Position numbers and translations under genes: made by a program. The notes below the pieces were generated by a model that was given only the letters and a program-made list of their open reading frames with translations, made no database searches and had not been told where the DNA came from. Positions 23,935 to 36,559 of a stretch of DNA of 64,000 bases are shown in pieces. This DNA is from Pseudisothecium myosuroides (lineage: Eukaryota > Streptophyta > Bryopsida > Hypnales > Lembophyllaceae). Location of the stretch: assembly GCA_951799445.1 (NCBI GenBank), contig OX637288.1, positions 47,073,288 to 47,137,287 of the forward strand, given 5' to 3'. Each line of letters starts with the position of its first letter. The first letter of the stretch is position 1.

Positions 23935-25745
23935 GCAGCATTGCGTGTTTCTGCGCATGATAAATTCGACTGTCAACAAGCTTCGCGATATTGCGTTGCA
24001 GGTTGAATAAGCGCCAGGTGAGCGGCAGGTGAGCGGCAAGCAATCGCTACAGCAATTGCTTCATAAATATAGGGAATGACAAGCAAGAGTGAATGCTACA
24101 GAAAAGCTTACCTTTGGACCCCATCGGCGTTGGAGGATTGGGTCTAGAGTACGTCAGGTTAGTCGCAGCACCTGCAATCATAACATTTCCAACTTAGTGT
24201 CAACAGTCAGGTACGAGAAGAACGAAAAAAGACATATGGAAATTAAATTCCGTGCGACAGAGAGCGTCATCAGCAGTACAATCACTTCGATTACGGAATT
24301 CCGAAGTCAGATACGTACCAATGTGAATTGACGGAATCCCTGCAAGTGGAACACCGTAAGATACGGTTCTCCATTGGCACGACGTAATGAGGTCATGGAG
24401 AAGCAAGTGGCCCTCGAAATTCACGCAATCAAAGCTCTCAGAAGGCACGGATTCAGATCTCTCAGAATTGACGCAATCGAAGCCTATAACTTGCGCATCA
24501 AAGCGGGGACACAACAATCTGCAACACTACAACCGACCACGCACCTTAATCTCTCTCTCTAAGCAATCGATGAGCACAAACTATGAAGCCTACTGATCAG
24601 CTTGTAGATTGTGGAGTTCGAATCCTCCAACCTCCCTATTTATACATCTTTGGCGGTGTGTTTTTTCCGGCGCCATTGAATTCCAACGTACCCAAGTCCT
24701 TGCTATGACGCCCACATGGCTTGCACGCCCGCTATAGCAATTCATGACGCTCACTAATTTAATCCTAAAACGCCGCTGTTAGTTAATCGGGCTCTTCCAC
24801 CCTCATTAACTATAAGCAGTGTTTCCCCTATATAATCTATATTTTTCGAAGATGGACATGGTAAATCAAGAGCGCTGCTAACAGCTGCACTTAAAAAACT
24901 TAGGCGGGCGAGCGTCTCTATGCACGGGTCTTAGCGACTGCCACGTCCATGACCACGTCGGTTCGGCATTTCCAAACAAGCATTGGTGTAGACAGAGACC
25001 CAAACTGCCGTTTGGAGTTGTCCTGTACTCTTGTAGCACCGCTCATAAGGCTGGGTGCGAAGGTACCATTACCTATAGTTGTTTGTAAAAATAGACGTTT
25101 AAAAGTCTACCAATGATTTTGCATCATTTCCTTAATTTTGCATGAGGGCTTCAACCTTTTGAACTTTGCAACTTCATCTAGATGCATTATGCCATCACTA
25201 ATGTAACTGACCCCATTCTCGACACAACTTTGGATAAACCCATTGCAAATGCAATTCTTTCATTGAAGTACATATCATACAAAACATGTACTATACATCC
25301 TAAGAATTTTCGTGTCTGCAATAGGCTTGTCCAAACTTGTATCTGGAATGGGTCAGTTACCTTAGTTGAAGTTTTGACCATAAAATTAGATCTTCTCTTA
25401 CAATTTCATAACTTTATAAGTTCATTCTTGGTACATTTACAAAGTAGAAAAGTAAAAAAAATTAAGATTTCAAAAACTAAAATAATTAAATTAATGAATA
25501 TATATACACACATACATATATATATATATATATACACACACATATATGTGTGCATATGTGCAAAAAAACTTACAAAGTATAAATTATCAAACTAAAATTT
25601 CTAACAAAGCCCTTGTTTATCATATAAGTATCTATTTGAAATACACTGATTGTAAAAGTCTTGAAAGTCACCCTCTCTTTGGTCCGTAGTTTGCTAGTAA
25701 TTCTAACTTGCATTTAACGCAATCTTGAATTAGAGGGAAGGTGGC
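23935..25745. other. Right flank of the Harbinger copy; no gene seen
   Basis: Probably includes the promoter end of the Myb-like gene and the element's right terminus. I looked for terminal inverted repeats with a TTA/TAA duplication and could not settle on a pair. A TA/CA microsatellite occupies about 25,500-25,560. Confidence 0.4.
25500..25560. repeat. TA/CA microsatellite
   Basis: Alternating tatata and cacaca runs, partly self-complementary. Confidence 0.9.
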
Positions 25746-25751
25746 ACTTAA

Positions 25752-26628
25752 CCCCTTAAGGACCAAAGTCCCCGTGGGGGACTTTTGGGATTTCGGGCAG
25801 GCTCGTGTGACCTCAAATTTTGACATGATTTTTTGAAACTTTTTTTGAAGATAAGAAATGTTAGTAGCTTTCTAAATTATTTTTTTTTTTCCAATCGGTG
25901 CCCGGGAACAAAAGTTATGCCACCCTAAGTCACAAAAGTTGTTCACCGGGCAGAAAAAAAAATCCACAAAAAAATGAATTTTTTTAATTTTTAATTTTTT
26001 TCTGAAAGATCATGTTTTTGTCTACATTTGAATCTTTGATTCATTCTATTTGGACTCAAAATGAGAAAGTTATAAGCAATCTTGTTTTTTGGGCAATCTA
26101 AGCATCTTCAAAAAAAAAAACTTATAGAATTCATTTTTTAATGCAATTTTCAATTTTTTTCAATTCTTTTTTTTGAAAAGGTTAAGTTTGTACGCAAGAA
26201 CAATCCTAGCATTGGAATTATGGTGTTTTAATTCCACCTAAGAGCTATTAACAATTTAGTATTTTGTTCAATTTTGAATCTACTTCTACTTAACAATTTT
26301 TTTATATGTGAAAATCAAGTTTTGACATTCTGAAAAAAAAATTCTCTAACTCTCAACTCAAATTTTCAACATAAAAAAATTTAACTTTATGGTGTGTAAT
26401 GCAAAAAATATCCACAAAAATTTCTTTTTCCAACTTCAAATGCTAATATCTTCCAATCCATAGGGTCAAACTTCATGAAATTCTTACCACATAATCTGAG
26501 ACAAGTGAAGTACAAGATCCTACAGTTAGATTCTAAAAAAAAAAAAAATTTGGTTTAGGGAGTGATTGCAGCAGAAATGGCAGTTCTCAGTGGTTTTGAA
26601 GCCAGAAAATGACTTGGTCCTTTAGGGG
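25752..26628. mobile_element. TTAA-flanked non-autonomous element (piggyBac-like), best copy
   Basis: The ends are CCCCTTAAGGACCAAAGTC and, inverted, CCCCTAAAGGACCAAGTC. TTAA lies immediately outside on both sides (25,748-25,751 and 26,629-26,632). It is 877 bp with no coding frame. TTAA target duplication plus CCC-starting ends is the piggyBac hallmark, so a piggyBac-type MITE is inferred. Relatives: 30,335-31,264, 1,009-1,800, 45,006 onward, and single ends at 40,433, 46,105 and 49,430. Confidence 0.75.
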
Positions 26629-26639
26629 TTAATTTGTAA

Positions 26640-27190
26640 AAAATAGGAAAAACAATTTTTAAAGAAATTAAAAGTTGATTATTTGTGAAGACTTGATGGT
26701 GAAGAGATTTCACCAAAAGAATGAGCTTGAAACCGTCTTCAATGTTCAAAAGTGCATGCACTAGGGAGCTCTATTTGCACGAACGTGGAGGATATAAAAT
26801 AATCTAATTTTAGGTGACAAATGATAGGAACATGCCCACGTACTATAGAAATAGACCTCAAAGATTTCATTTCTAGGTCAATAATTTTGGGTAATCAATA
26901 GTACTAGCCAAACCCCCCCCCCCCAATTTTTTTGAAAGTGTGACAAATTATCAAAATATTTTATTTTAAATATAAAATGTTTTTTTTTAATTTCTGAAAA
27001 ATAAGAATATGATTACAATAGAGACATCCACCTCCAATAAAAAATTAAAGTTCATCTGGTTCATGCTTCAAAAGTTATGGCAAAGGACAACTTGATTATG
27101 CTATGTGTGACATAATTAAGGACTGGAGTTTCTTGCAAACACCCTAAATCCTTTTTGTGATGCCCTAAAAATGGTTGATCAATATGTAGA
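26640..27190. other. Spacer with a 14-C homopolymer
   Basis: No gene. A run of C at about 26,911-26,925 is likely to be length-variable. Confidence 0.6.
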
Positions 27191-27194
27191 GAAA

Positions 27195-29110
27195 TACTAG
27201 CTGCGCAAAGGTGTGCACTACGTTATAAAATCAAATGAAAATGAGACATGTGTTAAGGATAACAATAGTATGTTGGAATTTATTATTCTCACCATTATTC
27301 TAAAGTACTAACTAGGATTCTTTGATTGTGTAATAGATCTTTTTGCATATTTCAAGCAATGAAGATAATATTGAGGATTGCATTGAGAATTTTATAGAAG
27401 AAAACATGTGTAGATATAAAAAAAATTTCTAGGGATTGACACACTTAAGGTGAATGCGACCATGAGAAGTCAACAAAGCGTAACCATAACTCGCAAGGGA
27501 TCAAGCAAGAATTGGAGATAATGTGGAATTCTTCATTAGAGAATTTATATAAAGATGAGAGCATTACATGAAGTTTTTGGCAAAAATAAAATGGTTGAGG
27601 GCGTTAGCATCACAAATAGAAGAAAACTAGAAAGATTTACACAAATAGAAGAAGATAAATAAGAAAAAGAACAATACAAATACAAGCAAGTATAGGTGAG
27701 GGGTCGTAAATTAGGCATTGGTGATGCATGAGTCCAATGTGCAAAGTGATTGCTACTCTTGGCAACCTTGAAAAATCATCAATTAGCATTGTACAAGCGT
27801 ACGTATGTATTTATTTTTAAACAAGAGAATTTAAAAGATCCTTACAAAAAATTCTAAGTCTTTGTGATTTTTGAATACATTGCCTAAATAAGCTATTTAT
27901 TATTGTTTTAAAATTCTCCTCTATATTTTGTCTATAAAATTGTGGAACACATAAATTATTAACCAATTAAAAAATATGAGTTACTGTTAATAATGAAAAT
28001 AATACTTTTGCACAAATTATGTTGAATGGTCATTCAATCAAACTTCTCTAATGATACATTCTATAATTGAACAATCCTTCATATCATGATTTTTGAATAA
28101 AAATAGGCCATTTTTCAAATTTATTGCAAATAGAGCAACATAATATGAAAAGAATACAAATCAAGTTATCTTCTAAGATACTTTTCCTAAGAAGTGTTTA
28201 CCATGATAAAGTTGAAGAATCAGACACACCTGCACAAATGCTTGATATTTCATTATTATAAGTATCAAAAAATGCTATTTCAAGTATGGAAAAAATGCTA
28301 AATCAACCATGTGTCATAAAACCTATTACATTGTATATTTCAAGAAGAAATGTATTTATGAATAAAATACAAAAACATTAACTTCTGTTTTCTTCACTTG
28401 GGAATGATTGCAAGACACACTTGTTGATTTTGTTGCATTTGGGCTAGTACAAGGAGTACCATGAACTTTGGCAAGAAATAATTTAATAAAAAATCTAAAA
28501 ATCTTATATATATTAGTATATCATTAAAAAAAATATATTTACAAAAATCCTAGTTAGAAAAAAAATTCCAAGAATTATGATCCAAAATAAATAAATGAAA
28601 ATTTCAAGAAAACACATATTTACATGTTTGTAATTTTAGAGATAAGAAACTACTTAAAAAAAATTTCATTGTTTCTAACTTAAAGAAACTTCTTGTAGGA
28701 AAATTACATTTTAATAAAATTGCGTTTTATAAACCCTTCACTTACATAAAAAAAAGCATTTCAAGCATACATGTGAGGCAAAGATTTTAATATTTGTATA
28801 AATCTCTTTGTTAGTTTGTGTAACCCTAGAAGTTGCTTTCAAATCCCAAATTGCTTTCCTAAACTAGAAATTATATTATAATAAACCAAATTGGCATATA
28901 TGCCGCCAATAAGGATTGTTTGCAAATAATAAATAGTTTTGTTAAAAAAATTAAAGATTATATGAGATGTACAATAGACATGAGTACCTTCTCTATAAAT
29001 CTTGAGTCATTTGGAATTATTATGTAAAAGCTATGGCAATGAAAAATCAGCCACCTCAAATATATAACAAGTACTAGTCTAAGTGTTTCTTGCAACCAAC
29101 TATGTATAGT
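27195..29110. repeat. Duplicated flank block B, copy 2 (with insertions)
   Basis: Partner of 3,135-3,990. Two segments (about 27,355-28,090 and 28,395-28,795) are absent from copy 1 and are probably insertions here, or deletions there. Confidence 0.7.
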
Positions 29111-29697
29111 ACACTAACATTTTGAGCATGAAACTTCACTTCCAAAAATCATTGAAAAAAAGTTGTATTCAAAACTTAAACATTATGATCTTGCAATTGC
29201 TTGGGCTATTTTGAAGAAATTTAAAGACTAAATAATGCTTCAGAATTGTCCTTGACCTTCTAAATAATTTTGCCCCCATCATTAGAGAAATAATCAAGCC
29301 TACTTAGGACCGCTTTGCAGTGACATCGTTAAGGTTTTCCACGTCACTACCAACCGTACATATTTATACAAATACAAAAGTCAGACAAGCTGCATTCTGC
29401 AAAAGATGTCAAAAAATCAAAATATAATAATGTATGTGAAGGCAAGGGAGTACAAGGCAACAAAATACAATTATAGAAGGTGTTGAATGTGTCAATTAAA
29501 CAAATTAAGTGACTTTCAAAGTTAGCTACCAAAGGCATCTAGCTTCAAAAATCATTTGCTTATTTTGTTGTGTTAAAAAATGAGAAGAGAAGCTCTTTAT
29601 ACAAGCGGGATAATAGTAGGGGAAACAAAACATGTGGGATATGTATTTAAGAACAATAGGAACTCAACCGCTCATAGTTAAGTTAATAAAATGCAGG

Positions 29698-30061
29698 AAT
29701 TGTGTTAAAAGTTCAATTTCAGACTTCATTTAGGCATAGTAGAATAACTATTTTTAAAAAACTTTGAACAAAGTTAATGTGGAGAATTAAGTTAAATTTC
29801 ATTTCCAAAAATCCGTTTAGAGGTTTTGAGACTCCAATAAAAATTCATAGACAAATTTCAGAGAGGGTCATTTTTTTTTACATTTTCAAGCACCCTCTCA
29901 TAATTTTGTCTATAAATTTTTATTGGAGTCTCAAAACCTCTAAACAGATTTTTGGAAATGAAATTTAACTTAATTCTCCACATTAACTTAGATCAAAGTT
30001 TTTAAAAATAGTTATTCTACTATGCCTAAATGAGGTCTAAAATTTGACTTTTAACACAATT
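29698..30061. mobile_element. Long near-perfect foldback (MITE or hairpin locus)
   Basis: Two arms of about 170 bp (29,698-29,868 and 29,892-30,061) are near-exact reverse complements with about 24 bp between. For example, CATTTAGGCATAGTAGAATA in the left arm is repeated inverted in the right. Fewer than about 15 differences were noticed. No coding frame. Transcription would give a long hairpin RNA. Confidence 0.88.
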
Positions 30062-30334
30062 TCTAAGTTTTGACAATGAGCGACCAAGCTCTCAACTTCA
30101 AATTATCCCATACTCTTTGAGGATTTATGGTAAACAATTCATTTCATTATAAAAACAACCTCTTCACTCTTCACTCATACCAAATGTCAATGAGGTAAGT
30201 CTTCCACATAGCCATCAAATATTTTAATTAATGGAATATGGTCATTGAATAATCTTGGACATTTACTTTATTTTTCACAACTTGGTTAGAGTTCAATTAC
30301 CATCAAAGTTAAAGGTATTCAGTAATTGGGTTAA

Positions 30335-31264
30335 CCCCTAAAGGACCAAACACCATTTTTGGGCAACATAGCGATTTTGGGCAGCTCACTTCGAATGGAA
30401 ATTTTATTATTTTTCTTTGAAATTTTTACACAAGGTGTGCCCAAGGTGTAGCTTCAAGGTCCAACAATTTTCATAACTTTTGACTACATGGTTAAAAAGT
30501 TATTGCATGATATGTAATTTTCCACGATCGGTGGGCAGCCCAGGCAGCTCAAAAAATTCTTTAAAAATCACTTTTTTGAAAAATAAAAATTTGAAATTGA
30601 TTCTATAGATTTATATATACGGAGTATATGGGAAGCTTTGAATCATTCCATTTGGATTAATGAGTCAAAAGTTTTAGTTTGAGGGTAGTTATGGAATCTC
30701 TACTCTAAAATAAACTTTGAAGTCCTTTATTTTACTCAATTTTCAATATTTTTGAAAAAAAATAAATCATAGGATGTATATTGTTTATTACAACATTACA
30801 ACCATTGAGATTGGCATTTTTCAATTCCATAACTAAATTCTTGACAATTTAGTATTTTGAGTCATTCTCAACCTGTTTCTACTTACTATTTTTTTCGTAT
30901 ATGTTGTACAATTTCAAATGATCTGAAATTTTTCAAGCATGTATCCAACTTGCCTTGAAGAATGAATCCAAAGAGTAACCACCATTTTGAACATTTTTTC
31001 ATACAAATGTGACCTTGTGAAGGGCAGCTGCCTGTTTTTCCGCAGTAACAAAAAAAGGTTTTTTGTCAATTCAAACGCTATATCTTGCAATCCACATAGT
31101 GGAAAATTCTGAAATTTTTTCCACATCTTCTTAAATCAGTTTACTACAAGATCCTATGGTTACATGTATTCAAAAATATTTTTTTTTCTAAAATTTGGTA
31201 CTTGTATTAGAAATAGCAGTTTTGGAGCGGTTTTGGTGAAAACATAGTCAAAAAACTTTAGGGA
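30335..31264. mobile_element. TTAA-flanked non-autonomous element, second copy
   Basis: The left end CCCCTAAAGGACCAAACAC follows TTAA at 30,331-30,334. The right end CTTTAGGGA precedes TTAA at 31,265-31,268. It is 930 bp. The interior resembles 25,752-26,628 and 1,009-1,800. It contains TACGGAGTA at 30,618. Confidence 0.68.
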
Positions 31265-31451
31265 TTAAGGTGCATAAAAGTACCTTAACTTTGATTATTG
31301 AACACTTTAGCTTGAATTTAGAACAACTGATAGTCATCCGACAGCCCAACGGAAGGTGAGCGAGAATAGGAAAAAAATAAATCCTTAAGCCAAAAAAAAG
31401 GTAAACTTTGGGGTCCTTGGAGGGCTAAGAAGCAACCTTCCAAAGGCTCAA

Positions 31452-33660
31452 TCATTTCTCTAATGTATATCCTTTATCTTTTAAATAGTTTCTCACTTTT
31501 TGGTCTGATCCCTCATTATCTATTTTAATCTGTATTGAAGTTAGTTCTATTATATTTTTAATCCAAAGAGCTAAACTAAATATACACAACATCCCTCCAA
31601 CTAATGTTGGAACTATCATACACCATTGATACTTCAACAATGGTGTCAATACAATAGTTCCAGCTATTGCAAATGCTATTACCACAAACAACACCGAACA
31701 CGCCAAAAGGATCGAAGTCACCAAAAGATTTGTACGAAGCTTCAACACAGTCTTCTTGATAAATAAATGGCTCCTTGGTAACACACTTCGAGCGCCACAA
31801 ACAACGGTTCCAATGGCAAAATAGAAAGAAAGGGCATTGAATACCCAAAATGCACGGAGTGCAATGTTGTTCTCAACATCCACATAATTGAGGTCGGAAG
31901 GGGTAGGGGCAGGAAGAGAGCTTGAAGATCCTTCTCCAAAATAGGATGTATAATTCAACGGTGGTTGCAACCATGAAGCAAAGGTGACGCCAGCAATGAG
32001 AGCTGCACCCACAAGAATGGCATTGGCTGCATCCACGTAGACTTGCCGATCTCTGTACAACGTCTCAACGTAGTCTTTGATGCCATTGCATTGCATGAGG
32101 ATTCTCTCAATTTCCTTGAATTTATCTCCCCCTTCAAATGCAATTTGGATAGGAGGTCCAAGGTCTTCATCACATGCTTCATTCACTCGAATCTGGTTTT
32201 GTAATGAATGCAGAAATGCTGTCACAAATTGTACATTGCAGTTAAGAACAGCCACATAGAAAGCAGAGAGGTTTTCTTTATCCAAAGCTATCACATCAAG
32301 TGCCTTGTTTTGAGCAAGATATTGTACAACATCTGACATGACTTGGGAATTGGAAAAACGTCTTATTGCAAGGTAATGCAGTGGCGTCCTTCTCTTATGG
32401 TCCCTTGGATTGACATTTTTTTCTGGTTCTGGCAATTTTTTCATAAAGTCGACATCTCCATGTCGCACAGCTATGTGGAAGAGACCTCTCTCATCATTTT
32501 TCAGAAGTTGTTCCAACATAGGTACATTTCCCATGATGCAAGCAAAGTCTAAAGGTGTATGATTGAAGGAATTTTGGACATTGACATCAGCGCCCCTCTC
32601 TAGGAGCACTTCCACAATGTTGCTATCCCCACCCATAATGGCCAAGTGAAGAGGTGAAAATAATATAGAGGCGCTCGTAAAAAGTATACATATGAAGTCT
32701 CCTATTTTACTGCCCGAATTCTCGAGCGATCCGCGTAATACTTCACCTAGATCTGAGCTTTTTTCTAAGATCTTCTCAACCATCTTGAGGTCCCCCATCA
32801 AGACTGCCAACTCCAAGGAACTCAACTCCAACCTCCATCCGTCGACTTCTAGTTCGCAGCTATCCAAACAAGGATCAACTCGTAATTTTGCCACAACGTT
32901 AGCAAACCAAGGATCAGTCTCGAAATTGTCTCCCAGTTTAGTTTTACTATATGTCAAAACCTTTTTCCAATTCTCCTTCAAGTTTTGCACTTGTTGGTCA
33001 TGCATCAACGACCATGGACAAGATGCGGCACTACCATCTCCTCTGCCACTACTGTCGGAGGTCGTTGGCTCTGCAGGTTTGTGCCCCATTGTCGCAGCGG
33101 AAGTGATCTCCGGCTCCTACAAAGCAAAGGCAGTCGTCACTGCTTCACTCAACAACCATACAGATCCGAACACACTGCACTTGCTAAAATACTAGCAACA
33201 TTCGTGCATACCACTGTTGCCGGTACAATCAGTCTGCTCATTCATGCATGAACACTTGAACCCAAAAACATGCACAATTGTAGCAGAGGATTGGAACGCG
33301 GAAGTTCATAGTTGCAAGCACACTACTAGAATCCAACCCCTTAACCAATGGTTTGCAACAAAGATTGTTGATGACACTCACATGTGGTTCCAAAGTTCAC
33401 ATTCAATGTTTCTAGTAAACTTTGTCCAATTCAATGAACAACGTTTTGGAGCATGAATGGTAGAAAATGTTACAAGTTTGCTCAAGCATGTTCTACAAAA
33501 AGCATGTTTGTTGAATAAAAAATTTGCTCAAGCATGCACCAAAACTAGTCATGTAGCTAATAATGTTCCTAAGCCCTTCAAATTCCATTCGAATTCCAGA
33601 GGTGGCAGTCATTCTTACCTCAACCGCAGGCACCGGATTGGAAACAGCAACGTCTTCCAT
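31452..33660 (-). CDS. Ankyrin-repeat / PGG-domain membrane protein, copy 2
   Basis: Two exons give 568 residues: 33660-33619 (MEDVAVSNPVPAVE) and 33116-31452. The junction is GTTGAG|GTAAGA to CTTTGTAG|GAG, in the same phase as copy 1. Ankyrin repeats include SPLHLAIMGGDSNIVEVLL and TPLDFACIMGNVPMLEQLL. The PGG domain and its membrane spans are nearly identical to copy 1 (YVDAANAILVGAALIAGVTF). The C-terminal tail differs completely, ending in NYLKDKGYTLEK rather than LDIFDED, so the two proteins may differ in partners. Intact, with no stops. Exact biological role unknown. Confidence 0.88.
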
Positions 33661-34735
33661 TTGTTCTGAGAAATGCCCCCGAAAGAATATAAAATAAAAT
33701 AAAGACGCTATATATATAGCTCCACAAAGCCTGTGCTCAAGCCGGCCTCAGTCCAGCAGCAAAAGTAGAAAGGCCAAGAATCAACACAACACAGCGTTCG
33801 CTGGTCGAAATATCTGCCGCCCTCACGAACGACACAAACTCGGTCTGCTTCAAGAAAGGAAACAAAGGATCATGGATACGTGCAGCCCAGATCGAGTCAA
33901 TCGATACACCAAGCTTTACTTCAAGAAACTCACGCACATCGACTACACCTTCAGGCCCACGTACCGTCGCTTCAAGATCTGTGCGTCACGTACTCTCCTC
34001 CCTTCCGCAACCTCAAGCAAACCAGATCGAGAATGGGCTGCCAAATCGATGAGACGCCTCGACGTGAAGATGCAAACGAAGTTGTGAGGCGACCAAACCA
34101 GGCTTCGAGAATTTAACAACGAGAGGATCGATTGCAGCGCTCACTTATTGGTGACCTTGCTCAACAGTGGAGTACAACACGTTTTTTGCGTGTGCAAATG
34201 AAACGAAATATCATTGCAACTGAAGGGGCAAAATAAGTTACGTCACGCAGCCAACCAGCCACAATTGGGGTGGGACGTCGGGAGCGCAACCAATGAACAC
34301 AAACCACGACACGACGCGTTCATGACAAAAGCAACGTACTGCAAAGTTATAATCAATGAATCTTGTCCAGTTGCAGCGTGCGATACTGCGATGAACTTCG
34401 GAACGAAATTTGACAGGCCAGGAATCCTGGATCAGGGTTGACGCAGACTGTACCGTAGGTCCTCAATTTTCCATGTTTTTGTTTGTTTTTGATTGACACA
34501 AGTGAAACGGAATCAACTTTCCGTCCATGTTGAATTATTTATGTTGCATATACAAGAAGGATAATAACTACGTGTTGGAATGATACGGTAGTTCGTGCCA
34601 CTTTTGAAAAAATCACTGCAAGGTATTGCATCTGACTGCTCTACCTTAGCGGGATTCCTGCTGCCTTGCAGGCATCGTATGATTGACTCCGAAAGTGTGA
34701 ATCCCATGTGCTGCATGTGGGATGTCCACTACAGC
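33230..34735. promoter_or_regulatory. Promoter and 5' region of ankyrin/PGG copy 2
   Basis: Partner of 6,050-7,460: conserved intron and upstream sequence, including 'tgaatcttgtccagttgcag', 'tgacaggccaggaatcc' and 'gctgccttgcaggcat'. Conservation beyond the transcript suggests a recent duplication or retained control elements. Confidence 0.65.
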
Positions 34736-34886
34736 ACAGTAACTTATGACCAATATTTAATGGCGTTGCAGTCACAACCAGCGATCTCAAAACTGGCTAA
34801 ATTTTGCTTGATTTCTACCAAAAAAGTCCTTGCGCTACTAGTCCATTGTAAGAAAAGGCCTTTGATGAACGCATTTTAGCCAAAAT

Positions 34887-35125
34887 GACAACCCACAATA
34901 GAATTTGATAACCAATTTGCAACTTCCTCCACATTGGAATTAGCACTATTTTGTTAATTTTGTATTATAGTACTTCCAATAATCCTTGAGAACTTGCAAA
35001 ATCTTTTTTTTCTATTTTTTACTTTGATACTATTCGCTCTCAAGGTAGCCAGAGTTGATACCTATTTCTCTGAATGATAGCATATGGCACTAAATTCCAT
35101 AATCTAGTTTTGAGATCACTGGTCA
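34887..35125. repeat. Duplicated flank block A, copy 2
   Basis: Partner of 2,158-2,430; see that entry for the shared segments. Confidence 0.7.
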
Positions 35126-36240
35126 CAACCAACCTCACAGCGGCCCACATTGATGATGCATTTTGTTTTCTTGTTTTTGTTTTTGTTGTGAAACAAATGA
35201 AATGGATTCCATTGCAAATAAAATAGAATACAAAGCCAGCCACAAGTGGCCTGGCCGAGACACAACGACAAGACCATTTTTTTATTTTGTTTTAAATTTA
35301 AAAAATTCAAACCACAACTCTCACTACACTCAGTGACGATCGCTCCCCAGGAAAACACGAAAAATGAAGCCAAAACAGTATTCGAAGATATTACAGTATT
35401 TGAAGATATGTTGCAATCAGTTTGATATTCTTCAGAATTTATACTCTAAAAGTGTAAAATTTCATTACGTATAGAAAACTTTTGTTGATGAGGTGGCCAC
35501 TGGTGAAATCAAAGTTCTTTCTGGGTTTAGCCATTTTACTTTCACACATCTATTGGAACTCCTGTTCAAGATTTTACTTTTGAAGAACACATCACATATG
35601 GATTACCGAGCAAATTTGTTAGCAAATTTGTAATCACAATCCAACCTAATAAGAATTTTGGTGGAATGTTTTCCTCTATACGTAAAAAATTGGTATGGTG
35701 GAATGTTTTCCTCTATACGTAGAAAATTGGTAGGGAAAGATGGACATATAGCTTTTCCTGTACCACTATAAGCTCTCTCAATATTTGTAGGAACCCTGAA
35801 GTTTGAACCATCCCACTCGCCAGTCCTGGAACCCATTCTGGCCACCTGCAAGCGTTACACGGCCACAACAATTCTAAATATATTGCTTAGCGAATCAAGA
35901 AGCTGCTTCTCATTCAATTTGGAATTCCACTTCTTCTCGTCATGCCAGGATTGGTGCATTTGAATGACGGTAATTGTGACACGTCTTAGAGCCTTATTCA
36001 TTTTGATTCTCACGTCTTTCTGCCAATGTAATTTGTGTACAAATTACGTCAACATCACCATTAGATACTCCTTCCTGAGCGTAGTAATCATAAGAAATCT
36101 TATACTCCGAAGAAAATCTCAGCTATTTAATCTTTCATTAAAAGATCTGATATTGATACAACCGTAGGCAACTCACGAATTGCACCATCGAAAACTTAAG
36201 ATCACAACACTGATGAGGACCTTCGAGATGAAGCCGCGAT
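35126..36240. other. Intergenic between the ankyrin copy and the ClpS-like gene
   Basis: Two open stretches on the minus strand (about 35,970-35,860 and 35,845-35,610) have some coding flavour, but no recognisable domain and no complete splice model. 'ttttcctctatacgta' occurs twice 36 bp apart near 35,670-35,720. No gene call. Confidence 0.35.
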
Positions 36241-36559
36241 GCGAGCTACGCAAAATGAAAAGTGCATCTTATATATAGGGAAGTATCTCCCGATGAAGAG
36301 CAAATGCGTGGTTGCTTCATCAAATTCGCAAACCATACTTGCTCACTGAAAAATTGGTCTTCACGATTCTGACACTAACTAGCATACACTCAAGCTCCTC
36401 TGCTCCTCTGCTCCAGACTGAAGCACGTTCGTATCCCATTTAGGATATTAACTACATATTCTTAATGAAATCTGACTAGGCAATGCGCATGGTAGAGCTC
36501 TTAGACTACAAAATCAGCTTGCTGGGGCATGCGAATGTAATGGTCAAAGACACACATGC

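Noticed and set aside
19850..25100. Exact ends of the Harbinger copy
   Set aside because: Several candidate inverted repeats were tried by eye, but none had both good arms and a TTA/TAA duplication.
25182..25595. 137-residue open frame on the plus strand
   Set aside because: It runs into a TA/CA microsatellite and has no domain; chance frame.
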